Assembly (NCBI RefSeq): GCF_000715495.1
Contig: NZ_JNLX01000148.1
Location: 51,925 to 115,924, forward strand
Reading direction: 5' to 3'
Length of the DNA: 64,000 bases
Source of the DNA: Hymenobacter sp. IS2118
Lineage (GTDB): Bacteria > Bacteroidota > Bacteroidia > Cytophagales > Hymenobacteraceae
How positions within the stretch are numbered: position 1 is the stretch's first letter; each line of letters begins with the position of its first letter. Under the pieces are notes generated by a model. That model was not told where the DNA came from, searched no databases, and saw nothing but the letters and a program-made list of their open reading frames with translations. Below are positions 16,329 to 24,791 of this stretch, one piece after another. The position numbers and the translations under genes are program-made.

Positions 16329-16550
16329 TTATTGGCCGTTTCGCGCCGTGGCACGCGCTTCGATGGTGCGTTGCAGCGCGTCCACATCGAGGCTGCCGCA
16401 GGCACCGCCGCAGCCTTTGGCGCAGCCGGCCGCAGTTTTGCTGAAGAAGGCCCGCCAGAAAATCCGGCCCACGTAGAAAGTTGCCGCCACAAACAGGGCA
16501 GCAATGAGGGCATACTGAATTTCGACGGAAGTGAGGGCCAGCAGGAGCAT
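16329..16550 (-). CDS. Small cysteine-rich membrane protein (FeoB-associated-like)
   Basis: The 73-residue protein has one N-terminal membrane helix (about residues 10-30, YALIAALFVAATFYVG) followed by a cytosolic cysteine cluster, GCAKGCGGACGSLD. This layout resembles the FeoB-associated Cys-rich membrane protein family, whose members accompany ferrous iron transporters; no feoB is in the window. It lies 39 nt downstream of the inositol monophosphatase gene on the same strand and may share its transcript. Confidence 0.65.
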   Translation of the reverse strand: MLLLALTSVEIQYALIAALFVAATFYVGRIFWRAFFSKTAAGCAKGCGGACGSLDVDALQRTIEARATARNGQ

Positions 16551-16589
16551 ACCGGGTAAACTGCGATGAGAAAGGAATGGTTTACGACG

Positions 16590-17393
16590 CTAGGCCCAGA
16601 ACTCGCCGATGGTCTGCTGCATCTGGGCGTGAATATGGCCGTTGCTGGCCAGTACTTCCCGCCCAAAAAGTGGGTCGCCCGCCGCCAAAAACTGCGTGAC
16701 CTGCCCACCCGCCTCGCGCACGAGCAAAATACCGGCTGCCACGTCGTACGAATTCAGGTTGTACTCAAAAAAGCCCTCGAAGCGCCCGGCGGCCACGTAG
16801 GCCAAATCGACGGCGGCCGAGCCCAGCCTCCGCACGCCGTGGGTGCGCTGCATGAAGGCGGCCAACAGAGGCAGGTAGCTGCTCATTCTATCAAAATCCT
16901 TGTAGGGAAAACCAGTGGCCACAAGGCCGCCGCCGAGGGTTAAAACGTCGGTGACGCGGATGGGCTGCTCGTTGCAAAACGCACCGCCGCCGCGTACGGC
17001 CCGGAAGCTTTCGTCACGGTTCACTTCGTGCACCACGCCCACCACCAGCTCCTTACGGTGCAGCAGCGCCACGCTGATGGCGTACACCGGCAGGCCGTGC
17101 ACGAAGTTGGTGGTGCCGTCGAGTGGGTCAATTATCCAGGTAAATTCCTCGCTGTGGGTATCAGGGCCGGCGGTACCTTCTTCGGTGATGAAGCCGGCTT
17201 CGGGTAGCAGCGCCCGCAGGCCGGCCACGAGGCGGCGCTCAGTTTCCTGGTCCACGTAGCTCACCAAATCGTGCAGGCCCTTGTGCTCCACTTTGGCGCG
17301 GTCAAAGGTCGTGGCTTCCTGGCGAATGAACTCGGCCGCGGTGCGGCACAGGGCCGCCAAGGCCAGGGAAAGTTGAGCGAAATCGGGGAGCAT
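16590..17393 (-). CDS. Inositol monophosphatase family protein
   Basis: The 267-residue Mg2+-dependent phosphatase belongs to the IMPase/SuhB/CysQ superfamily. Metal-binding motifs are FITEEG (E71), WIIDPLDGTTNF (residues 86-97) and the C-terminal SYDVAAGILLVREAGG. The GSAAVDLAYVAAGRFEGFFE stretch is typical of the IMPase/SuhB branch that hydrolyses inositol-1-phosphate. Its length matches. It lies in a minus-strand run with lnt and rsmI, 53 nt downstream of lnt. Other sugar-phosphate substrates cannot be excluded. Confidence 0.93.
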   Translation of the reverse strand: MLPDFAQLSLALAALCRTAAEFIRQEATTFDRAKVEHKGLHDLVSYVDQETERRLVAGLRALLPEAGFITEEGTAGPDTHSEEFTWIIDPLDGTTNFVHGLPVYAISVALLHRKELVVGVVHEVNRDESFRAVRGGGAFCNEQPIRVTDVLTLGGGLVATGFPYKDFDRMSSYLPLLAAFMQRTHGVRRLGSAAVDLAYVAAGRFEGFFEYNLNSYDVAAGILLVREAGGQVTQFLAAGDPLFGREVLASNGHIHAQMQQTIGEFWA

Positions 17394-17446
17394 AAGTTGA
17401 AATTAACGAAAACGCCCAGCCTCAATGAAGCATAGGAGCCTGATTT

Positions 17447-19159
17447 TTAGCGCGCGAGCTGCTTGTTGCGCCAGCCCTGCACCACCGCAATCAGCAAAAG
17501 CAGCACGGCCAGAAGCTGCGTGCCCCGGCCAATCAGTTCGCCGAAGCGGACGTAGAACGTCAGCTCATCGTTCAGGTGCACGGTGCTGCGGCTGGCAGTG
17601 GGCACCCAGGCCGGCTCGCGCTGCGTGACTTCGCCTTTTTGGTTGATGAAGCCGGTGAAACCCGTGTTGGCCGAGCGGGCGAGGTCGCGGCGGGTTTCGA
17701 TGCAGCGCAGCACCCCGTAGCTGAATAGCTGCCGGTAGCCGGGCGAGTCGTGCCACCACGCATCGTTGGTGATGACGCCGAGCAGCGTGGCGCCGTTTTG
17801 GGCGTATTTACTCACAAAGTCCCCGTAAATGGATTCGTAGCAGATGATGGGCGCCAGGCGCAGGGCCGGGGCCGAGGGGTGGGCGGGGTACACGGTGCGT
17901 TCGGGCTGGCTGCCCACGCTGCCCACCGTGCCGCCAAGGTCGATGTGGGAGACAATGGAGGCCAGGAGCGGCGGAATTTTTTCCACGCCGGGCACGAGCC
18001 GCGACTTGTGGTAGAAGGCAATGGGCGCGGCCGCCGTGGCGAAATAAGCACCGGTATTGAAGATGTCGTAGTAGCCCAGGTCGTCGCGGTAGCGGGCGGT
18101 TTCGCTGGCCGCCTCCTTGCTGGGGTAAGAATCGATGGTGGTGATGCCCGTGAGCAGGGCCACGCCGGGATGCCGCCGCAGCCACTCCCGAATGCGGAGA
18201 ATCTTGTAGTTGCTGTCAATATTATTCTGCCAGTACGACTCCTCAAGCGCGGTTTCGGGCCAGAGCACGAGGCGCGTTTGGGGCGTAAGCTTTTGCTCGG
18301 TCAGGTCCAGCAGGCGGGTGAGCTGCTCGTCGTAGGGCACGAATTTGGCCCCGCCTTCGAACTTCTCCGCGTACGGGTCGAGGTTGGGCTGCACCACCAC
18401 GACTTCGGCCGTGGGGCCTTTTTCCTGGTACGTAGCGCCAATGAGGTACGATAGCGCGATGGGCAGTAGCACCGCCAGGCAGGGAATTAAAAATTGAAAA
18501 TTAAAGATTGAAAATGACCCCGCAGATGTGATGCCGCGCCTTGAGTCAGCAGCAATTGCTGGGAAGTTATTTTTAATTTTTAATTCATAGTTTTTAATTA
18601 GAATCGCGAAAAACAACAGGTTCACCGCCCACACCCACACCGAGCCGCCCAGAAAACCGGTGTACTCGTACCACTGCACCCACTGCGGCGCGGCGGCAAA
18701 GCCGTTGCCGAGCGTGAGCCAGGGCCAGGTGAGGTCCCAGGTAAGGTGCAGCTGCTCAAAGGCAATCCAGAACACCGGCAGCGAGAGGTAGCCGATGCGG
18801 TTGCCCAGCCGCTTTTTGGTTTGGCGGAAGGCCATGAGCGGCAGGCACATGAGCAGGGCGTTGAGCACCACAGCGGCAATGCCGGCCGTAAGCTCGGCGT
18901 AACTTACCCACCACGTAGTGAGAGCGTTCCAAAGCACCAAAAACAGGTAAGTGTGGGCAAATACGCGCCGTTTGCGGGCGCCCTGCAGCGTGAGCTGGCG
19001 CTCCAGCAGCAGGTAGGGCACCCAGCCGATGAATAGCAGCGGCACCAGCCAGGCCGTGGGCCACGGCGCCCAGCCACCCCACAGCAGCAGGGCGCCCAGC
19101 ACGGCCAGCAAGGCCGGCCACGGCCGGCTAGTCTTCGTTCTCGACATCGACATCGACAT
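17447..19159 (-). CDS. lnt: Apolipoprotein N-acyltransferase with in-frame palindromic insertion
   Basis: This inner-membrane enzyme adds the third acyl chain to lipoproteins. From the first likely ATG (19159; MSMSMSRTK, with alternatives at 19153 and 19147) it has 570 residues. The N-terminal membrane helices are followed by a nitrilase-fold domain with the catalytic triad E302 (LWPETA), K385 (YHKSRLVPG) and C440 (PIICYES). Residues about 187-225 are encoded by an AT-rich heptad palindrome (18485-18600) and read IKNYELKIKN ... IFNFQFLIP. The insertion lies after the helix LLFFAIL and keeps the frame. The gene start overlaps the end of rsmI by up to 32 nt, so the two are translationally linked. 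Confidence 0.93.
   Translation of the reverse strand: MSMSMSRTKTSRPWPALLAVLGALLLWGGWAPWPTAWLVPLLFIGWVPYLLLERQLTLQGARKRRVFAHTYLFLVLWNALTTWWVSYAELTAGIAAVVLNALLMCLPLMAFRQTKKRLGNRIGYLSLPVFWIAFEQLHLTWDLTWPWLTLGNGFAAAPQWVQWYEYTGFLGGSVWVWAVNLLFFAILIKNYELKIKNNFPAIAADSRRGITSAGSFSIFNFQFLIPCLAVLLPIALSYLIGATYQEKGPTAEVVVVQPNLDPYAEKFEGGAKFVPYDEQLTRLLDLTEQKLTPQTRLVLWPETALEESYWQNNIDSNYKILRIREWLRRHPGVALLTGITTIDSYPSKEAASETARYRDDLGYYDIFNTGAYFATAAAPIAFYHKSRLVPGVEKIPPLLASIVSHIDLGGTVGSVGSQPERTVYPAHPSAPALRLAPIICYESIYGDFVSKYAQNGATLLGVITNDAWWHDSPGYRQLFSYGVLRCIETRRDLARSANTGFTGFINQKGEVTQREPAWVPTASRSTVHLNDELTFYVRFGELIGRGTQLLAVLLLLIAVVQGWRNKQLAR
18485..18600. repeat. AT-rich heptad palindrome inside lnt
   Basis: Left words AATTAAA, AATTGAA, AATTAAA, GATTGAA (18485-18512) and right words TTTTAAT, TTTTAAT, TCATAGT, TTTTAAT (18571-18598) are inverted 7-bp series around a GC-richer 58-nt centre. 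The GC content is far below the surrounding gene. It contributes about 38 codons with no stop in the lnt frame. Confidence 0.88.
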
Positions 19160-19898
19160 CGTCGTCGTCGCGGCGGTAGCGGTCTGCGCGGCCGGGGCGG
19201 GGCTCGCGAGGGGGCGGGGTAAGGTTTCCTTCGACGACAACGACAATTTCTCCTTTGATAGTGGGACGGGCGGCAAAATCAGCCTCCAGGCTGGCCAGCG
19301 TCCCGGTTACAGTTTCTTCAAATAGCTTAGTCAATTCGCGGCTCACGGACGCGGGCCGGTCCGGGCCCAGCACCTCGGCCAGCTGCCCCAGCGTTTTCAC
19401 GATGCGGTGCGGCGACTCGTAAAAAATCATGGTCCGGGTTTCCGAAGCCAGCTCTTTCAGGCGCGTTTGCCGGCCTTTTTTCACTGGCAAAAATCCTTCA
19501 AACGTGAACCGCTCGGCCCCAAAACCGGACTTGAGCAGCGCCGGCACAAACGCCGTGGGTCCCGGCAGGCACTCCACACCCAGGCCCTGCGCCAGGCACT
19601 CGCGCACCAGCAAAAAACCAGGGTCGGAAATTCCGGGCGTGCCGGCGTCTGAAATCAGCGCCATTGTTTCGCCCTTGGCCAGGCGTTCCAGCAGACGGGG
19701 CACCTGCTGGTGCTCGTTGTGCAGGTGGTAGGAGAGGAGCGGCTTTTTGATGCCCAAGTGCTGCATGAGGCGGCCGCTCGTGCGGGTGTCTTCGCAGAGC
19801 ACCGTGCCCACTTCGCCCAGTATGCGGATGGCCCGCAGGGTAATGTCTTCCAGATTGCCGATGGGCGTGGGCACGAGGTAAAGGACCGTATTGGGCAT
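19128..19898 (-). CDS. rsmI: 16S rRNA (cytidine1402-2'-O)-methyltransferase
   Basis: The 256-residue tetrapyrrole-methylase-fold enzyme methylates the ribose of C1402 in the ribosomal P site. It shows LYLVPTPIGNLEDITLRAI at the N terminus, CEDTRTS, LISDAGTPGISDPG (SAM-binding loop), GPTAFVPALLKSGF, FEGFLPVKKGRQ and FYESPHRI, all RsmI signatures. The C terminus ends in an unusual acidic tail (DDDDVDVDVENED) written by GAC/GTC repeats that also encode the MSMSMS start of lnt in another frame. A -7 box ends 4 nt before the ATG, predicting a leaderless transcript. Confidence 0.96.
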   Translation of the reverse strand: MPNTVLYLVPTPIGNLEDITLRAIRILGEVGTVLCEDTRTSGRLMQHLGIKKPLLSYHLHNEHQQVPRLLERLAKGETMALISDAGTPGISDPGFLLVRECLAQGLGVECLPGPTAFVPALLKSGFGAERFTFEGFLPVKKGRQTRLKELASETRTMIFYESPHRIVKTLGQLAEVLGPDRPASVSRELTKLFEETVTGTLASLEADFAARPTIKGEIVVVVEGNLTPPPREPRPGRADRYRRDDDDVDVDVENED

Positions 19899-19902
19899 GG
19901 CG

Positions 19903-19910
19903 CAAAGGTA
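19903..19910 (-). promoter_or_regulatory. Bacteroidota -7 box of rsmI
   Basis: The minus strand reads TACCTTTG four nucleotides before the rsmI ATG (19898), so transcription should start at or next to the start codon. Confidence 0.5.
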
Positions 19911-19919
19911 GGGACTGCG

Positions 19920-20174
19920 CTACGCGGATTCCGGGGCGTGCCGTGCTGCCACGGCATCGATGGCGGCGGCGAGCTGGTGGTCGCGCTTGGTCACGGCATT
20001 GCCGGCGTCGTGGCTGCGGAGGCGAAATTCAACCGTATTGTATTCGTTGCTGAACCACGGGTGATGGTCGAGCCGCTCGGCCTCGGCGGCCACTTCGGTG
20101 AGAAAGGCGAAAGCGGTTTTGAAATCCGCGAAGCGGAAGTGGCGGCGCAGGCTATTATCGGTTTCGGTCCACAT
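19920..20174 (-). CDS. Pterin-4a-carbinolamine dehydratase
   Basis: The 84-residue protein starts at ATG 20174 (MWTETDN). It carries the PCD/DCoH signature HHPWFSNEYNTVEFRLRSHD followed by GNAVTKRDHQLA, with the paired histidines that dehydrate 4a-hydroxytetrahydropterin. It would recycle the pterin cofactor of an aromatic amino acid hydroxylase, none of which is in the window. Its length is typical for bacterial PCD. A longer in-frame start (20222) would read into the upstream G-rich palindrome and is rejected. Confidence 0.93.
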   Translation of the reverse strand: MWTETDNSLRRHFRFADFKTAFAFLTEVAAEAERLDHHPWFSNEYNTVEFRLRSHDAGNAVTKRDHQLAAAIDAVAARHAPESA

Positions 20175-20175
20175 A

Positions 20176-20307
20176 GGAGGGTTTTTTAGGGTATGGGGGT
20201 GGGAGGGTAGGAAAAGGCACAACCCAAAGGCAGGAACTAAAGTACACCTTTTAAGGGCCGTGCTCGCTTAGTCCCTCCCGCCCTCACACCCCCCATACCC
20301 TCATACA
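20176..20307. repeat. Imperfect palindrome, word GGGTATGG/GGGAGGGTAGG
   Basis: The left side 20176-20212 (AGGAGGGTTTTTTAGGGTAT, then GGGGGTGGGAGGGTAGGA) and right side 20272-20307 are inverted but imperfect. The words match those of 7412-7510. It lies between the divergent dehydratase and the 20316 gene. Confidence 0.7.
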
Positions 20308-20315
20308 CAAAAGCA

Positions 20316-20813
20316 ATGGCCATCGACCCCAATAATCGCCCCGTTCGTGTCATCAACGATGACACCACTAATGAAGAAATGGAGGCCGGCCATCACATTC
20401 CCAACGCCGACCCGCCCAAGAATGAAGCTGCCCGCGGGGGCTTTGGCAACCGCGACGGCAAGCAGGGCTTTGGCACTGATAGCGAGGACGGAATTACGGC
20501 CGTGAGCGTGAATTCCGACGCCGACCAGGTGGGCCACCCCAAAGACAACATGCGTACCTCAGACGAAGGCCGCCCCAATGGTCCCAACCAGGATGGTCCC
20601 GACGACGAAGACGAGGCCGCCCTGCGCCCCGTGGGCCCGGTAGATGAGCTTGATGCGCACGACCGCCGCCCCGGCCTCGATGAAATGCGCAACCCGAATT
20701 CCCGCGTGGGCATGGGCCAGATGGAGCCCCGCCCCCTGCCACCCATCACCGGCACCGATACCAATGCCGAGCTGAACGACCCCGACGCCACCGATACGGC
20801 CATCGACCAATAG
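20316..20813 (+). CDS. Hypothetical acidic disordered protein
   Basis: The 165-residue protein has no hydrophobic core, signal peptide or membrane segment and is rich in Asp, Asn, Pro and Gly. It contains GGFGNRDGKQGFGTD, GPNQDGPDDEDEAALRP and LNDPDATDTAID. I do not recognise a family. It lies 76 nt before a second small disordered protein on the same strand, and both sit before a hairpin terminator, suggesting one transcript. The coding frame is supported by GC-rich third positions similar to neighbouring genes. Confidence 0.65.
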   Translation: MAIDPNNRPVRVINDDTTNEEMEAGHHIPNADPPKNEAARGGFGNRDGKQGFGTDSEDGITAVSVNSDADQVGHPKDNMRTSDEGRPNGPNQDGPDDEDEAALRPVGPVDELDAHDRRPGLDEMRNPNSRVGMGQMEPRPLPPITGTDTNAELNDPDATDTAIDQ

Positions 20814-20889
20814 CAAGCACTGGGCCTACCCTCCCCGGCTACCGCAGCACAAAATCAATCCTTTCTTTCCACATTTTCACTTCTCCACT

Positions 20890-21108
20890 ATGTCGTCTGA
20901 TAACAGCAACCAGCAATCCAGCGAAAATAAAGGTGCTCCCACCGGCGAGGGCCTGCCCAAGGGCACCGGCGATTTGACCGTGAACGCGCGCGACGCCGAA
21001 ACCCAGGAGCGCCTCGAGCAGGCCGCCCTCGATGCGGGCATCCTCGACCCGAACCGCAACCTCGACAAGCCCGAAATCGACAAGCCGGCCTACGGCGGCG
21101 GGCACTAG
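20890..21108 (+). CDS. Small hypothetical disordered protein
   Basis: The 72-residue hydrophilic protein begins MSSDNSNQQSSENKGAP and ends DKPAYGGGH, with a short predicted helix around AETQERLEQAALDAG. There is no cysteine, signal peptide or membrane segment. It follows another disordered protein gene and is itself followed by a strong intrinsic terminator at 21133-21178. Function is unknown. Confidence 0.6.
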   Translation: MSSDNSNQQSSENKGAPTGEGLPKGTGDLTVNARDAETQERLEQAALDAGILDPNRNLDKPEIDKPAYGGGH

Positions 21109-21132
21109 CTCACCGTTTGCGCTTTAGATTTG

Positions 21133-21178
21133 AAAACAAAATCACGCTCAGCATTGCTCAGCGTGATTTTGTTTTTTT
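21133..21178 (+). terminator. Intrinsic terminator
   Basis: A 16-bp perfect stem (21133-21148 with 21160-21175) is followed by a T run to 21178. It closes the unit of the two small disordered proteins and lies 20 nt before the GTG of the phosphatase. Confidence 0.85.
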
Positions 21179-21198
21179 CGACCCCAATAGTTTTCACC

Positions 21199-21897
21199 GT
21201 GCGCCGCTTCGCCACTACCGACCTGCACGGCTGCCTGCACACCTTCCGCTACCTCGTGGAAGAGGCGCTGCGCCTGACTACTGCCGACGTGCTGTACCTG
21301 CTGGGCGACTACGTGAACAAGGGCCCTGATAGTCGTGGCGTGCTCGACTACCTGATGCATCTGCAAGCCAGCGGCTACCAGGTGCACTGCCTGCGCGGCA
21401 ACCACGACCAGGCCCTGCTCGACGCCGCCCGCCATCGCTGGCGCTGGGACTGGCTGGGGCCCCGCGGCCGGCTGCCCACGCTGCGCAGCTTCGGCGTGGC
21501 CCGCCTGTCCGACATTCCGGCGCGCTACCTGGAGTGGCTGGCGGCGCTGCCTTATGAGATTGAGCTGCCCGATTTCGTGCTCGTGCACGCCGGCTATGAT
21601 TTCGCGCTGCCCGCCGCCGAAATGCGCCGCGACCATCACGCCATGCTCAATACCAAGAAGTTTGTTTTCGACGCCTCGCGGCTGGACGGGCGGCGCCTGC
21701 TACACGGCCATGTGCCCACGCCCACGGCGCAGGTGTGCGCCAGGGCTGCCACCCACCCCGGCGCCCTCGGCCTCGATACCGGCTGCGTATACCGCCACAA
21801 TTCCGAGCTGGCCCACCTCACGGCCCTCAACCTCGACACCTGGGAGCTGACCACGGTGGCCAACCGGGAGCCGGGCTACGCCATCGGCAAGCGCTAG
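21199..21897 (+). CDS. PPP-type metallophosphatase (bacterial serine/threonine phosphatase-like)
   Basis: Starting at GTG 21199 (VRRFATTDLHG) the protein has 232 residues. It carries the PPP family metal-site motifs in order: TDLHGC (GDxHG variant), LGDYVNKGPDSRG (GDxVDRG variant), LRGNHDQAL (GNHE variant), VHAGYDF and LLHGHVPTP. Enzymes of this family use two metal ions to remove phosphate from proteins or diadenosine polyphosphates. The Asn-Lys in place of Asp-Arg in the second motif occurs in bacterial members. An upstream in-frame ATG (21130) lies inside a terminator hairpin and is rejected. Confidence 0.88.
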   Translation: MRRFATTDLHGCLHTFRYLVEEALRLTTADVLYLLGDYVNKGPDSRGVLDYLMHLQASGYQVHCLRGNHDQALLDAARHRWRWDWLGPRGRLPTLRSFGVARLSDIPARYLEWLAALPYEIELPDFVLVHAGYDFALPAAEMRRDHHAMLNTKKFVFDASRLDGRRLLHGHVPTPTAQVCARAATHPGALGLDTGCVYRHNSELAHLTALNLDTWELTTVANREPGYAIGKR

Positions 21898-21946
21898 GGG
21901 CGGGCGCGATTTTAGTTCGCAACCGCTGTTAGCCACTTCAAATCTC

Positions 21947-22756
21947 CTATTCTTTGAGGGCGCCGGACGCCACGATGTGCCGGGCCAGCGCGCGGTAGGG
22001 ACTTAAAGAATCGGCGGCTACGATGCGTAGCTGCACCAGGGCTTCGCGCGTTTCCTTGGCCTGCCAGTGGGCCATGCCCAGGTGGTAGCGGGCGCGGTGG
22101 GCCAGTTCGGTGGTGCTGTCGCGGGCACCCACCAGGCGCAGGTACACCTGGGCGGCGTCGCCTTGGTTCTGGCGCAGCAGAATAAGGCCGTGCACGTAGC
22201 GCACCGTGTCGGACCCTACTCTCACGGGGACGCGGTCGAGCGAGTGCAAAGCCGTTGAATAATGGCCCGCCTGATATTCTTTGAGGGTTTTGCTGAGAAA
22301 CGGCCGCTTGCGCAGCAGGTTAGGCGTCACGGTCGGGCCGGGGTCGGGTTGGTAGTAGTCTTCCCAATCGTGGGCGATGACGGCGGTGTTGGGGCGGCTG
22401 AAGTACCAGGCCGCTACGACCGCACCTAGTAGTAAAAACACGCCCAAACTGCCTAAAATCATCCAGCGCCGTTGCCGGACTTTTTCCAGGAGCTTGGTTT
22501 TGGCCAGCGCCTGGCCGCGCTCGTTCATGCGTTCGTCGAGGGCTTGCAGGCGCAGGCGCAGGGTGTCGTGCCCTGCTGCCCAGCGCAGGTCGGCGGTTAG
22601 CTGCTCGTAGGCGGCGTAGGCGTCGGCCAGGGGCTCTTCGGCTTCCAGTCGCAGCTCGAAAGCTTCCTGCTCGGCCAGCGACATCTGGCCGTCGGCAAAG
22701 CGTTCCAGCTCGTCGAAGTAGGGCCGCAGGTCGGTAGAGGGAGTCAGGGGACTCAT
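21947..22756 (-). CDS. Membrane-anchored TPR protein, likely partner of the upstream sigma factor
   Basis: The 269-residue protein starts at ATG 22756, overlapping the sigma gene stop by the sequence ATGA. Residues 1-95 are a soluble helical region (LRPYFDELERFADGQMSLAEQEAFELRL) resembling anti-sigma N-terminal domains. A single membrane helix follows (WMILGSLGVFLLLGAVVAAWYF). The periplasmic C terminus is helical with TPR-like repeats (KTLKEYQAGHYSTALHSLDRV, YHLGMAHWQAKETREALVQL). Overlap with the sigma gene and topology suggest an anti-sigma or sensor role; this is inference. Confidence 0.75.
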   Translation of the reverse strand: MSPLTPSTDLRPYFDELERFADGQMSLAEQEAFELRLEAEEPLADAYAAYEQLTADLRWAAGHDTLRLRLQALDERMNERGQALAKTKLLEKVRQRRWMILGSLGVFLLLGAVVAAWYFSRPNTAVIAHDWEDYYQPDPGPTVTPNLLRKRPFLSKTLKEYQAGHYSTALHSLDRVPVRVGSDTVRYVHGLILLRQNQGDAAQVYLRLVGARDSTTELAHRARYHLGMAHWQAKETREALVQLRIVAADSLSPYRALARHIVASGALKE

Positions 22757-23241
22757 TTCAACAGCTCGTAAAGTTTGCGCAGACAGATTCCTTTTTGGCG
22801 GCGGGCCACAGTGGCGTTGGGAAAACCCATTTTGCCACCCATCTTCTCGAAGTTGTAAGCCCGGAAGTAAAAGTAAGTCAGCACTTGCTGGCAATCGGTG
22901 CCGAGCTGGTTGAACTGAGCCAGCAGTCGCTGGCGGCGGCTGGCCTCGGCGGCGGGCAGGGGCTGGTGCGCGGGCACGTGCGCGGCCAGCCGCTGCCGGG
23001 CCATGCCGTAGACGTGGGCCCGCAGGTCGGCGGGCAGCAGGGTGAGGCGACCGTCGGCCACTTGGTCGTAAAAATCCAGCAGCGTGTCTTGCAGTAGCCT
23101 GTGGGCCTGTGGCGCGGCCAGCTGGTACTGGCGTTGGGCCCAGCGAGCAAATAGAAGTCGGCTGCTTTGGTAAAAGTCAATCAGAAACTTCTGATTGCCG
23201 ACGCGTAGCTGGGTGAGGGTTTCGGCGAGGGGCGCGGACAT
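22753..23241 (-). CDS. RNA polymerase sigma-70-like factor (short, divergent)
   Basis: The 162-residue protein from ATG 23241 (MSAPLAETLTQL) has a helical N terminus in place of a clear region 2. Its C-terminal region-4-like helix-turn-helix is CQQVLTYFYFRAYNFEKMGGKMGFPNATVARRQKGICLRKL; the pattern MGFPNATVARRQKGICL matches sigma-like regulators of Bacteroidota. It is the first gene of a two-gene unit with a membrane TPR protein, overlapping by 4 nt. It diverges from glyA across 150 nt. Confidence 0.75.
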   Translation of the reverse strand: MSAPLAETLTQLRVGNQKFLIDFYQSSRLLFARWAQRQYQLAAPQAHRLLQDTLLDFYDQVADGRLTLLPADLRAHVYGMARQRLAAHVPAHQPLPAAEASRRQRLLAQFNQLGTDCQQVLTYFYFRAYNFEKMGGKMGFPNATVARRQKGICLRKLYELLK

Positions 23242-23378
23242 GGTGGAAAAGCAAAGACGCTGGCAAGTAACAACCGAAACAGTTAGGAGAGGACGCGGGA
23301 ATGAGGCGACGGATAATGTGGCGCATTTTACCGGGGCTAAACTCGTATTTTTCAAATCTACTAACCCGCCTCGCCTGT

Positions 23379-23386
23379 TACCTTTG
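23379..23386 (+). promoter_or_regulatory. Bacteroidota -7 box of glyA
   Basis: TACCTTTG lies 5 nt before the glyA ATG, so the transcript should start at or beside the start codon. Confidence 0.5.
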
Positions 23387-23391
23387 GACTT

Positions 23392-24684
23392 ATGCAAACA
23401 GCCGCCCCCGCCCGCCTCCTCGATACCGCCGTTTTCGACCTCATCGCGCAGGAGAAAACCCGCCAAACCCACGGCCTCGAACTCATTGCTTCCGAAAACT
23501 ATGTTTCGGAGCAGGTGATGGCCGCTCAGGGTTCCGTGCTCACCAACAAGTATGCCGAGGGCCTGCCCGGCAAGCGCTATTACGGCGGCTGCGAAATCGT
23601 GGACCAGGTGGAGCAATTGGCCATCGACCGCGTGAAGGAGCTGTTTGGCGTGGCCTGGGCTAACGTGCAGCCCCACTCCGGCGCCCAGGCCAACGCGGCC
23701 GTGTTCCTGGCCTGCCTCAAGCCCGGCGACAAAATCCTGGGGTTCGACCTGAGCCACGGCGGCCACCTCACGCACGGCTCGCCGGTGAACTTTTCGGGCA
23801 AGTACTTCGTGCCCAGCTTTTATGGCGTGGAGCGCGAAACCGGCCTCATCGATTGGGAAAAGGTGAAGGAAACGGCCCGCCGTGAGCGCCCCAAAATGAT
23901 AATCTGCGGGGCCTCGGCCTACTCCCGCGACTGGAACTACGCCGCCCTGCGCGAAGCTGCCGACGAAGTGGGCGCCCTGCTGCTGGCCGATATTTCGCAC
24001 CCGTCGGCCCTCATCGCCACGGGTTTGCTGAATTCGCCGTTCGAGCACTGCCACATTGTGACCACCACCACCCACAAAACCCTGCGCGGCCCCCGCGGCG
24101 GCCTCATCATGCTGGGCCAGGACTTTGAAAACCCATTCGGCCTGAAAACTCCGAAAGGCGAAATCCGCCAGATGTCGGCCGTGCTCGACGGTGCTGTTTT
24201 TCCCGGCACCCAGGGCGGGCCGCTGGAGCACGTCATCGCCGCCAAGGCCGTGGCGTTTGGCGAGGCGCTGCACGCCGATTTTAAAACCTACACCCAGCAA
24301 GTCGCGCGCAATGCGCAGGCATTGGCTTCGGCTTTTGTGGGCCTGGGCTACGATATTATTTCTGGCGGCACCGACAACCATTTGATGCTGATTGACCTGC
24401 GCTCGAAGGGTGTCAGCGGCAAGCTGGCCGAAAACACGCTGGTGCGGGCCGATATCACCATCAACAAGAACATGGTGCCCTTCGACGATAAGTCGCCGTT
24501 CGTGACCAGCGGCATCCGCATTGGCTCGGCGGCCGTAACTACCCGCGGGCTGGACGAAGCCGACATGGGCCGCATCGTGGAGCTGATTGACGAAACCCTG
24601 ACCCACCACGACAACGACACCCGCATTGGGCAGGTGCGGCAGCAAGTGAACAACTGGCTGCAGGACTACCCGCTTTTCGCTTAA
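23392..24684 (+). CDS. glyA: Serine hydroxymethyltransferase
   Basis: The 430-residue PLP enzyme interconverts serine and glycine, feeding one-carbon units to tetrahydrofolate. Signatures are [15 protein letters not shown] near the N terminus, [46 protein letters not shown], and the PLP-binding K229 in [14 protein letters not shown]. The C terminus has [18 protein letters not shown]. Length is normal. It is followed by an octad palindrome and then tatC. Confidence 0.97.
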   Translation: MQTAAPARLLDTAVFDLIAQEKTRQTHGLELIASENYVSEQVMAAQGSVLTNKYAEGLPGKRYYGGCEIVDQVEQLAIDRVKELFGVAWANVQPHSGAQANAAVFLACLKPGDKILGFDLSHGGHLTHGSPVNFSGKYFVPSFYGVERETGLIDWEKVKETARRERPKMIICGASAYSRDWNYAALREAADEVGALLLADISHPSALIATGLLNSPFEHCHIVTTTTHKTLRGPRGGLIMLGQDFENPFGLKTPKGEIRQMSAVLDGAVFPGTQGGPLEHVIAAKAVAFGEALHADFKTYTQQVARNAQALASAFVGLGYDIISGGTDNHLMLIDLRSKGVSGKLAENTLVRADITINKNMVPFDDKSPFVTSGIRIGSAAVTTRGLDEADMGRIVELIDETLTHHDNDTRIGQVRQQVNNWLQDYPLFA

Positions 24685-24685
24685 C

Positions 24686-24780
24686 AATGGGTGAATAGCT
24701 GAATGGGTGAATGGGTGAATGGTCCTCTGGCCCATTTGCCCATTCACCCATTCGCCCATTTGCTCATTCACTCATTCACT
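24686..24780. repeat. Octad palindrome, word ATGGGTGA/CCCATTCA
   Basis: The left side (24686-24721) is built of ATGGGTGA-type 8-bp words and the right side (24730-24780) of CCCATTCA/CTCATTCA-type words in inverse orientation. It fills the glyA-tatC spacer and ends about 11 nt before the tatC GTG. Confidence 0.85.
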
Positions 24781-24791
24781 AATTCCTTTCT

